A stretch of 64,000 nucleotides of DNA from Bacillus thuringiensis. GTDB lineage: Bacteria; Bacillota; Bacilli; Bacillales; Bacillaceae_G. The position numbers and the translations under genes were made by a program. Below the pieces are notes generated by a model. The model was not told where the DNA came from. It saw only the letters and a program-made list of their open reading frames with translations, and ran no database searches. The stretch is taken from NCBI RefSeq assembly GCF_022095615.2, contig NZ_CP155559.1, forward strand, positions 1,175,501 through 1,239,500, read 5' to 3'. Below, piece after piece: positions 57,613 through 64,000 of this stretch; the first letter of the stretch is position 1, and every line of letters begins with the position of its first letter.

Positions 57613-60480
57613 TCAGTTGCTGAAAACTTCAATCTCTTGTTTATCTTGACGGAAGTTATACTTCACATCTAAAGCGTGAGCAACAATTAGTTCTTGCTCA
57701 GCTTTGTGAGCGAATGGATCGCCGCCAGATGGGCTAGAGCGATCTGGGCGTCCAATATAACCTGTTTTCACTTTATCTCCAGCAAGTTCGAACAGAATTG
57801 GAGCCATGTAATGCCATGCGCCCATATTACGAGGTTCTTCTTGAACCCAAATAATTTCTTCTAAGTTTTTAAAGCGTTTCATAATAGATTGAACTTTCTC
57901 AGCAGGGAATGGGTACAGCTGTTCAACACGAACGACATGAACTTCATCTAAGTTATACTCATGTTTACCAGACTCAATTTCTGCTGCTAAGTCAATCGCC
58001 ATTTTACCTGTGCTTAAAACAAGACGTTTTACTTTAGTTGGTTTTGTACCAAGGTTTTCTTGTTCTAGAGCAGGCTGGAAACGTCCTTCGCTTAACTGAC
58101 TAGCAGTTGACAGCGTAAGTGGGTGACGTAATAAACTCTTCGGCGTCATCAATACTAATGGTCGAACAGCTTCTGTTCCTAAGATAGATGCTTGACGACG
58201 TAAAATATGGAAGTATTGTGCCGCGCTCGTTAAGTTTGCAACTGTCCAGTTATTCTCAGCAGCTAACTGTAAGAAACGCTCTGGACGTGCACTAGAGTGC
58301 TCTGGTCCTTGACCTTCATAACCGTGTGGTAATAGAAGAACTAAACCAGACTTTTGACCCCATTTTGCTCTTCCAGCTGAAACATATTGATCAAATAATG
58401 CTTGCGCAGTATTTGAGAAGTCACCATATTGCGCTTCCCACATAACAAGAGTTTCTGGAGCGAATACGTTATAACCATACTCGTAACCAACAACGGCAGC
58501 TTCTGATAACGGACTGTTATGAACAGAGAATGATGCATTAATGTTTGGTAAACGATGTAATGGTGAATATGTTTCATTTGTATCAGTATCGTGTAATACG
58601 ATATGACGATGCGCGAATGTACCACGCTGTGAATCTTGACCAGTTAAACGAATTGGCGTACCTTCTTGTAAAATAGAAGCGAATGCTAATGACTCAGCAA
58701 GTGCCCATTCAATTTTACCGTTCTCTTCAAGAGCATCTTTACGGCGCTCAAGAATTTTCTTCACTTTCGGATATACGTTAAAGCCTTCTGGCCAAGATAG
58801 TAGACCTTCATTAATTGCACGAAGTGAGTCAATCTCAACACCAGTATCAATTGGCTGAATACCTTTTGCAACAACATCTGGCACTTTAACATGAATTGTT
58901 GCATCGCTCGTATCAGCTGGTGGTACTTGTGCATAGTCAGATTTTAATTGCTCTTGTATAAACTGAGTAATTGTTTCAACCTCATCTGCATTTAGAACGC
59001 CAGCAGTTTGTAATTGATCTGCATAAATTGCTCGTACAGTTGGGTGATTTTTAATCTTTTTGTACACTTGTGGTTGTGTAACTGCTGGGTCATCCATTTC
59101 GTTATGACCGTAGCGGCGGTAACCAATTAAATCGATTAAGAAATCTTTTTTGAACAATGTACGATATTGAATCGCAAGGTTAGCAGCAGCAAGACAAGCT
59201 TCTGGATCATCAGCGTTCACGTGAACAATCGGAATATCGAAACCTTTTGCAAGGTCACTTGAATATTTCGTAGAACGAGAATCATAGCTATCAGTTGTAA
59301 AACCAACTGCATTGTTTGCGATAACATGAATTGTTCCGCCTGTTTGGTACGCATTCAATCTGCTTAAGTTCAACGTTTCAGATACAATACCTTGACCAGG
59401 GAATGCAGCATCACCATGAACTAAAATTACGAATGATTTTGAAGTATCTTGTTCTGGAAGACCAGATTTTTTACGATTCTCTTGAGCCGCACGTGCGAAA
59501 CCTTCTACAACAGGATTAACGAACTCAAGGTGACTTGGGTTATTTGCTAATGTAACGCGAGTGCTAACTTCTTCGTTACTAACGACTTGTTCTCTACCTA
59601 AATGGTATTTCACGTCGCCAGTCCAGCCAGAGTTTGCCACTGCGCCTTCTATTTTTGCATGTTTGAACTCAGCAAACATGTGACTATATGGTTTTTCTAA
59701 TACGTGTGCAAGTACGCTTAGACGACCGCGGTGAGCCATACCAATCATGACATCTTCTACGCCGTCCTTTGCACCTTCTAGAACAATTTCATCTAGAACA
59801 GGTACAAGCATATCAACGCCCTCGATAGAGAAACGTTTTTGCCCAACGAATGTTTTATGCAAGAATTGCTCGAAACCCTCAACAGCTGTTAAACGTTTTA
59901 AAAGAGCAGTTCGTTTTTTATTTGATAGTGGTTGACGCAATGAATTTGATTCCACCATTTGATGCAACCATGCGCGTTCTTCACTATCTTGTATATGAGA
60001 AAATTCATAAGCTAAAGATTTTGTATAAACGTCTTTTAATCTATGAATTACATCAAGTGCAGTGTGAATACCCTCTGGTGCCTCTTGCCATACTGTCTTT
60101 GCTGGAATCGCTTTCAAGTCAGCATCGCTCAGTTCGTTCATTGCTTTCTCAAGAAGAGATTGTCCATTTGCAGCATCTTCCATCGGATTGATGTGAGCCA
60201 ACGTATGCCCGAAAGAACGAATCTGTTCAACAAGCTGAACGACTTTAAGAATTTTTTCAATGTTCCCTGTGTTTTGAGGAGAAAAATGTGTTGCTGTGTT
60301 GTCCCCTGTTACGACATCATCTTGAAACGAAGGAGCTCCAAAAATTTCAAAAAGCTCTTGTAATTCCGGATCAACAGAACCTGTTCCAGTTACGTAAAGA
60401 TCATACTGTTCAATAACATAACCAAGGTTCGGACCATGGAACTTGGCCCAAGGGTTTGTCGTTGTATTCTTCCTCGTCAT
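57613..60480 (-). CDS. odhA: 2-oxoglutarate dehydrogenase E1 component OdhA
   Basis: 955 residues from the ATG at 60480 (GGGAGGT ahead), the full Bacillus OdhA length; the frame runs 63 codons upstream without a start site. [22 protein letters not shown] is the expected N-terminus. Thiamine-diphosphate binding [18 protein letters not shown]...[19 protein letters not shown], and the C-terminal [12 protein letters not shown] are intact. It decarboxylates 2-oxoglutarate in the TCA cycle. A possible cre site lies about 350 bases upstream. Confidence 0.96.
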   Translation of the reverse strand: MTRKNTTTNPWAKFHGPNLGYVIEQYDLYVTGTGSVDPELQELFEIFGAPSFQDDVVTGDNTATHFSPQNTGNIEKILKVVQLVEQIRSFGHTLAHINPMEDAANGQSLLEKAMNELSDADLKAIPAKTVWQEAPEGIHTALDVIHRLKDVYTKSLAYEFSHIQDSEERAWLHQMVESNSLRQPLSNKKRTALLKRLTAVEGFEQFLHKTFVGQKRFSIEGVDMLVPVLDEIVLEGAKDGVEDVMIGMAHRGRLSVLAHVLEKPYSHMFAEFKHAKIEGAVANSGWTGDVKYHLGREQVVSNEEVSTRVTLANNPSHLEFVNPVVEGFARAAQENRKKSGLPEQDTSKSFVILVHGDAAFPGQGIVSETLNLSRLNAYQTGGTIHVIANNAVGFTTDSYDSRSTKYSSDLAKGFDIPIVHVNADDPEACLAAANLAIQYRTLFKKDFLIDLIGYRRYGHNEMDDPAVTQPQVYKKIKNHPTVRAIYADQLQTAGVLNADEVETITQFIQEQLKSDYAQVPPADTSDATIHVKVPDVVAKGIQPIDTGVEIDSLRAINEGLLSWPEGFNVYPKVKKILERRKDALEENGKIEWALAESLAFASILQEGTPIRLTGQDSQRGTFAHRHIVLHDTDTNETYSPLHRLPNINASFSVHNSPLSEAAVVGYEYGYNVFAPETLVMWEAQYGDFSNTAQALFDQYVSAGRAKWGQKSGLVLLLPHGYEGQGPEHSSARPERFLQLAAENNWTVANLTSAAQYFHILRRQASILGTEAVRPLVLMTPKSLLRHPLTLSTASQLSEGRFQPALEQENLGTKPTKVKRLVLSTGKMAIDLAAEIESGKHEYNLDEVHVVRVEQLYPFPAEKVQSIMKRFKNLEEIIWVQEEPRNMGAWHYMAPILFELAGDKVKTGYIGRPDRSSPSGGDPFAHKAEQELIVAHALDVKYNFRQDKQEIEVFSN

Positions 60481-60826
60481 TTGTTTAAACCTCCCAATGC
60501 ATATAATCCTTTTCCTAACAAAAGGTGCATTTTGCTCTTTTTCAATAAGTGATGAACTAATAATTAATGTAAATGTTTTCTTTACTCTTATGTTATTACA
60601 ATAATTTACATAATACCAAACACTATTACTTATCTGTTTTGTAAAAAAACATTCACAATAACTTATCACCCAAGTTAATCTTTCATGTTATAAAGTAATT
60701 TTACAGAAAAATGGGGTGGATATATTTGGTATACCTATACAGATAACTAAAATTGTTGCATGTAAATATAAGTATAATAGTTAGAATGTTTTGATAAAAA
60801 TAAGTTCGAATTATGTATATTGAAAT

Positions 60827-60840
60827 AATAAGCGCTTTCA
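60827..60840 (-). promoter_or_regulatory. Possible catabolite-responsive element (cre)
   Basis: On the minus strand TGAAAGCGCTTATT fits the cre consensus TGWAANCGNTNWCA at 12 of 14 positions. It is about 350 bases upstream of odhA, whose B. subtilis homologue is under carbon control. The distance makes direct control uncertain. Confidence 0.4.
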
Positions 60841-61246
60841 TTGATATTATACAACAATATAACGGAATATAGTATAAAAAATAAAAAATTATGAATTTAT
60901 CGTAAACTTTATTTAGATAGTGTTAAATATTGAAAGGAAAGTGAAGGATTTCTACAAAAAAAGTTGCTAAACATAAAAAATGCTTCATAAACAGTTAGTT
61001 TCTATAAATATGACGAAAAACACCGTAAAACCAATAACACATTTCGTGGAATAAAGAGATAAATGAAATATTTTAAAAGGATAAAACAAATAGGGAGATA
61101 TTAAATTTTAAAAAAAGAGAGGAGGAAATATAGTAACGATTACATACAGTGTTCCATGTTTTATTACAAAATAGACGTGCAGAAATCGAACAAGTTTCTT
61201 CTATATAAATAGAACGAAAGCTGATTGAAAGAAATGTAAAGGGAAC

Positions 61247-61276
61247 TTGACGTAAAGTTTACTTTACATATATACT
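61247..61276 (+). promoter_or_regulatory. Promoter with overlapping palindromic operator, Xre gene
   Basis: TTGACG (61247-61252), an 18-base spacer, TATACT (61271-61276). The spacer begins with the palindrome GTAAAGTTTACTTTAC (61252-61267), so a dimeric repressor would block the -35. It is probably autoregulation by the adjacent HTH protein. Confidence 0.7.
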
Positions 61277-61304
61277 CGATATATGGGAGGAGGGAGAAAT
61301 TTCC

Positions 61305-61514
61305 TTGGAAAATAAAATGGTCGAATACCGCAAAAAATTTGGACTATCTCAAGAAAAATTGGCTGAGAAACTCGGAGTTTCTAGGCAAACCATCATTTCA
61401 ATTGAAAAGGGAAAATACGATCCATCACTTCCGTTAGCATTTGAAATAGCAAAAACATTTCAGACAACGATAGAACATGTATTTATTTATGAAGGGAAAG
61501 AAGAGGGGGAATAG
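61305..61514 (+). CDS. Xre-family helix-turn-helix regulator
   Basis: 69 residues, TTG start ten bases after GGGAGGAGGG. An HTH_3 domain fills the protein: FGLSQEKLAEKLGVSRQTIISIEKGKYDPSLP. Such small regulators commonly precede DUF2178-type membrane genes and repress their own operon; the palindrome over the promoter fits that. The next gene starts two bases after its stop. Confidence 0.9.
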   Translation: MENKMVEYRKKFGLSQEKLAEKLGVSRQTIISIEKGKYDPSLPLAFEIAKTFQTTIEHVFIYEGKEEGE

Positions 61515-61516
61515 GG

Positions 61517-61894
61517 ATGAATTATTCACAAAAGTATTTTGTTATTATGGGTGTTATTTTTCTATTCATGAGTGGATTTATGATATTATCAGGTATTATG
61601 ACGCATTCCGCACCACCAGCTCCAACGTATACAGTGCTTGCGATGATGATCATGTGCTTTTGCTTAAGTTACTTACATCCACAATTTAAAGAAAAAGACG
61701 AGCGGATGAAATTAATTCGTTATAAAGGCATGTTCTTTAGCTTTTTTGCGTTAACAGCATATTATCTTCTTTTCTCTTTCGGCTTAAACTTAAAAATAAT
61801 TACACTATCTGCTACTGAACTATTGAACATACTTATGGCACTTACGATGAGTACCGTCTTTATCTCATTTGTTGTTTTAGCGAAAAAATATTAA
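61517..61894 (+). CDS. DUF2178-like integral membrane protein
   Basis: 125 residues, four hydrophobic segments (residues 8-26, 38-54, 72-88, 100-121). The middle has KEKDERMKLIRYKGMFFSFF, the conserved D-E-R-x(2-3)-I loop seen in membrane proteins paired with small Xre regulators. It is in the operon with the regulator. Function unknown. Confidence 0.8.
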   Translation: MNYSQKYFVIMGVIFLFMSGFMILSGIMTHSAPPAPTYTVLAMMIMCFCLSYLHPQFKEKDERMKLIRYKGMFFSFFALTAYYLLFSFGLNLKIITLSATELLNILMALTMSTVFISFVVLAKKY

Positions 61895-61922
61895 GATGGA
61901 AGAAAGAAAGGAAGATTAACAT

Positions 61923-62105
61923 ATGCAAATGTTGTATGCTTTTGGAATGGGGCTTGTATTATTTTTAGCCGTATTCTTGTTTATTCGTAAAGACGTGCAA
62001 GGTGGGACGTTAACGAAAAGAGGCTTTTATAAAATGATCGGCTGTTTAGTTGTTATGTTTATAGCGATTATCGTAATGATCGTTTTAATAAATCAGTCAC
62101 TATAA
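61923..62105 (+). CDS. Small two-helix membrane protein
   Basis: 60 residues, two hydrophobic segments (residues 3-20, 37-58) with a basic loop. GAAAGGAAG precedes the ATG. Third gene of the Xre operon. No family recognised. Confidence 0.7.
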   Translation: MQMLYAFGMGLVLFLAVFLFIRKDVQGGTLTKRGFYKMIGCLVVMFIAIIVMIVLINQSL

Positions 62106-62118
62106 AATTAAAAAATGG

Positions 62119-62146
62119 AACCTTACTTTAGTAAGGTTTTTTCTTT
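62119..62146 (+). terminator. Terminator of the Xre operon
   Basis: AACCTTACT / AGTAAGGTT with T-run, 15 bases after the third gene. Confidence 0.75.
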
Positions 62147-62239
62147 TTGTGTAAAACCCTAAAAATCCCACTAAATCCATTTACTACATATAATTGATAT
62201 TATATAATTTAATAAAATGATAGATAGGGAGAATAGTAT

Positions 62240-62596
62240 ATGAATAAAAAAACTATCTTCTTTTTATTAACATGTCTACTACTTATAGCTAGTATTACTT
62301 ATATAATATGTAACAAACGAGAACAAGTGCCACCTATGTTAGTATGGGAGAATCAAGAATACTACGTTACGAATGAACCTGCCGAAGCTGAAAAAGTTGG
62401 AAAAAGGCTCGGAGAAGTAACGAAGAAAATCAAAACAAGTAAAAAACCTACTAAAAACAGTGAATCTAACATAGTACAAGAAAAAACAGAAGTATTCACA
62501 ATGGTAGAAGAAAAAGGTCCTCACTCACCTTTAATCATAAAGGAGCCTCATAGTGACAAATATAGAATAGTGAGACCGATGTTACATGTACTATAA
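62240..62596 (+). CDS. Membrane-anchored hypothetical protein
   Basis: 118 residues. Short basic start, one helix (FFLLTCLLLIASITYIIC, residues 6-23), then a hydrophilic, Lys/Glu-rich tail, so a type II anchored or secreted protein. ATAGGGAGAATAG precedes the ATG. No family recognised; not conserved motif-rich. Confidence 0.68.
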   Translation: MNKKTIFFLLTCLLLIASITYIICNKREQVPPMLVWENQEYYVTNEPAEAEKVGKRLGEVTKKIKTSKKPTKNSESNIVQEKTEVFTMVEEKGPHSPLIIKEPHSDKYRIVRPMLHVL

Positions 62597-62614
62597 AGTG
62601 GAAAGGAGACTCAT

Positions 62615-62884
62615 ATGCATACAGTAACTTCATATCCATGGTCGTTAAGAAAAATGTTTGTTTTTTTCCTTTGCTTCATCCTTCCGCCAGTCGGTGCGAT
62701 TTTCATTGTAATGAATAGAGAGGCGCTACAAAAGAAAGATTTCATTTTATACTTATTATTTGCTGCTATTAATATATCGCTTTGGTTATCGCTTATGATC
62801 TTTGATCGGAGTATGTGGATGGTAGCGGGGCATTATGTGCTGGGAGCAATTGTGATTGTGTTTTCGAATATGAATAAGAGATAA
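62615..62884 (+). CDS. Small membrane protein
   Basis: 89 residues, three hydrophobic segments (residues 12-32, 42-60, 65-84). GGAAAGGAG precedes the ATG. It follows the previous gene by 18 bases and may be in the same operon. Function unknown. Confidence 0.7.
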   Translation: MHTVTSYPWSLRKMFVFFLCFILPPVGAIFIVMNREALQKKDFILYLLFAAINISLWLSLMIFDRSMWMVAGHYVLGAIVIVFSNMNKR

Positions 62885-62965
62885 GCTAGCAACCTTAAAG
62901 TTATTGGTTTTTATTTTGTTATTTATAATGAAGAAACAAATTTTTAATAGAGAGTAGTGGGCGTT

Positions 62966-63511
62966 ATGAGATGGAAAGAGGGAACGTTTGAAAAAATAGA
63001 AGCGAATGACTCATCTATTGAGCGACTCATACATACATTTAAGGAACAAAACGTAAATGGCGGAGCGGTTATAAGCTGTTTTAAAGTACATAACGAAAAT
63101 TTTTTCAAAGAAATACCATATTGGAAAGATGGACACGAGCACTTCTTTAGAAGAATCTGTAACTCTTTAGAAATAATCAAAAGCTTAGAAGAGTTAAAAA
63201 TACATACGTCAGAAAAATATAAGTTTCATTTTAAAGAGCAATGGGCAGTCATGCTTGATGGTAGCATTGCCGCTCAAATTTTGTCGGGCGGAGCATATGA
63301 AACATTTAAGGAACGACCAGTTATCGCAAAACAATTAGCAGTTAATCTATGTCAATATATGTTCCAAGATCGATACGAAGATATTAAAGTTTTTGAAAGC
63401 TATAGCCCTTGGACAGATTGGTTTTATGATGTTGCGTGGGATGTTACTTGGATGGTGTTAGATAGTAAGGAGCAGAAAATGTGGTTAGTTTGTGCTACGG
63501 ATACGGATTGA
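62966..63511 (+). CDS. Hypothetical soluble protein
   Basis: 181 residues from ATG 62966; a GTG nine bases upstream is possible and neither has a strong Shine-Dalgarno. No membrane segment. It ends in a Trp-rich segment (SPWTDWFYDVAWDVTWMVLD). The composition is like small immunity or stress proteins, but I recognise no domain. A hairpin follows the stop. Confidence 0.65.
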   Translation: MRWKEGTFEKIEANDSSIERLIHTFKEQNVNGGAVISCFKVHNENFFKEIPYWKDGHEHFFRRICNSLEIIKSLEELKIHTSEKYKFHFKEQWAVMLDGSIAAQILSGGAYETFKERPVIAKQLAVNLCQYMFQDRYEDIKVFESYSPWTDWFYDVAWDVTWMVLDSKEQKMWLVCATDTD

Positions 63512-63515
63512 GAGA

Positions 63516-63555
63516 AGAGGGCCTTGTAGGAATGCTGCAAGGCTCTTTATTTTTT
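63516..63555 (+). terminator. Terminator of the hypothetical gene
   Basis: GAGGGCCTTG / CAAGGCTCT (imperfect stem) followed by a T-run. Confidence 0.6.
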
Positions 63556-63668
63556 TGGGGTAAATAGAAAATAAATCATATAAATGCTATACTAAAAAAT
63601 GTTTGTAATGTCAGTTTCATACTATTATATAGTGCTAACTTACTAGAAAAGATAAGAGGAGAATAAAC

Positions 63669-64000
63669 GTGAAAAAGATACAGAAATTATTGCTGTTAAT
63701 GATGGTAGTAGGATTAACAGTAGGTGTTTTAGCAGGGTGTGCAAATCCGAAAGATACGACAGAAGAATTTTTAACAGCGATACAAAAAGGTGATGTAGAA
63801 AAGGCTCGTACATTTGTTGAGAGTGACAAGGAATTTAATAAACTAAATGAAAAAACAGATGATGCTGAGGCAAAAGCAATGCTGAGTGCAATTACAAAAA
63901 ACTTTAAATTTGAAAAGCTAGAAGAAGTATCGAAAAAGGATGACAAAGCAGAAGTAAACGTGAAAATTACATCTGCAGATCTATCCGTTGCTGTAACAAA
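63669..64000 (+). CDS. Putative lipoprotein, 3' end beyond window
   Basis: About 110 residues before the window ends; GTG start with AAGAGGAG upstream. A signal peptide of about 22 residues ends in the lipobox LAGC, so it should be lipid-anchored outside the membrane. The following FLTAIQKGDVEKARTFV and repeated Lys/Glu-rich turns resemble DUF4878/DUF5105-like lipoproteins. The 3' end is outside the window. An opposite-strand frame is open but has no features. Confidence 0.75.
   Translation, partial: MKKIQKLLLLMMVVGLTVGVLAGCANPKDTTEEFLTAIQKGDVEKARTFVESDKEFNKLNEKTDDAEAKAMLSAITKNFKFEKLEEVSKKDDKAEVNVKITSADLSVAVT

Larger units (their letters stand above)
60481..61304. other. 824-base gene-free AT-rich interval
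   Basis: No reading frame with a start site was found on either strand. It contains a cre-like sequence (60827-60840), a good Shine-Dalgarno without a start codon (61117-61126), many A/T runs, and the promoter of the Xre gene at its right end. Nothing else is recognised. Confidence 0.6.

Noticed and set aside
63635..63946. Minus-strand frame over the last lipoprotein
   Set aside because: The plus frame has a lipobox and a Shine-Dalgarno; the minus frame has neither.

Overview
The window is a stretch of low-GC Firmicute chromosome, almost certainly from the Bacillus cereus group (cereus/thuringiensis/anthracis). The evidence is group-specific genes (the BclA exosporium collagen, ExsY, CotY, BxpB), a 157-bp element matching the group-specific repeat bcr1 with flanking TTTAT, and a B. 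subtilis-like backbone order (pepF-spxH-yjbI-yjbK-yjbL-relQ-nadK-rluD-prpE, then the yjc genes). I see no tRNA, rRNA, CRISPR array, prophage or full insertion sequence.

Layout. 1-9.8 kb is stress and housekeeping: the oligopeptidase F tail, the Spx adaptor SpxH with a truncated globin, a CYTH protein, the relQ-nadK-pseudouridine synthase operon, a mosaic protein with YadA-head repeats and a peptidase-G2-like end, PrpE and a RodA/FtsW protein. 9.9-24.5 kb is an exosporium island. It holds bclA, two divergent groups of glycosyltransferases and methyltransferases, the dTDP-rhamnose genes rmlACBD, fabI under a FapR-like box, cotO, exsY, yjcA, a small Gln-rich Cys-motif gene, bxpB and cotY. 24.6-33.5 kb carries a UvrD-type helicase, yjcF-yjcG-yjcH, a drug/metabolite exporter, a Crp-like regulator, small membrane proteins, an Ig-fold protein and a PutP-type symporter. 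33.7-40.8 kb is the trpEGDCFBA operon behind two complete tandem T-box leaders, both with a UGG (Trp) specifier. 40.8-49.9 kb holds a lactate-permease-like transporter, a YukJ-like protein, an M50-like membrane protease, two zinc-ribbon membrane proteins, a possible spore-surface protein, CoA-disulfide reductase, an acetyltransferase and the bcr1 copy. 50-56.1 kb is an azol(in)e peptide (heterocycloanthracin-type) maturation operon without a precursor gene. 56.2-60.5 kb is odhAB. 60.5-64 kb starts with an 824-bp gene-free AT-rich gap, then an Xre regulator with two membrane proteins, several unknowns and a truncated lipoprotein.

How parts fit. The rml genes make dTDP-rhamnose; the flanking transferases and sugar-type O-methyltransferases probably build the methylated rhamnose glycan on BclA; ExsY, CotY, BxpB and CotO build the layer to which BclA attaches. 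The peptide-maturation operon is complete for heterocycle formation and oxidation, so its substrate must be encoded elsewhere.

Limits. Everything is read by eye. Start codons were chosen from Shine-Dalgarno spacing. Family names come from motifs and remembered family features, with no database search.
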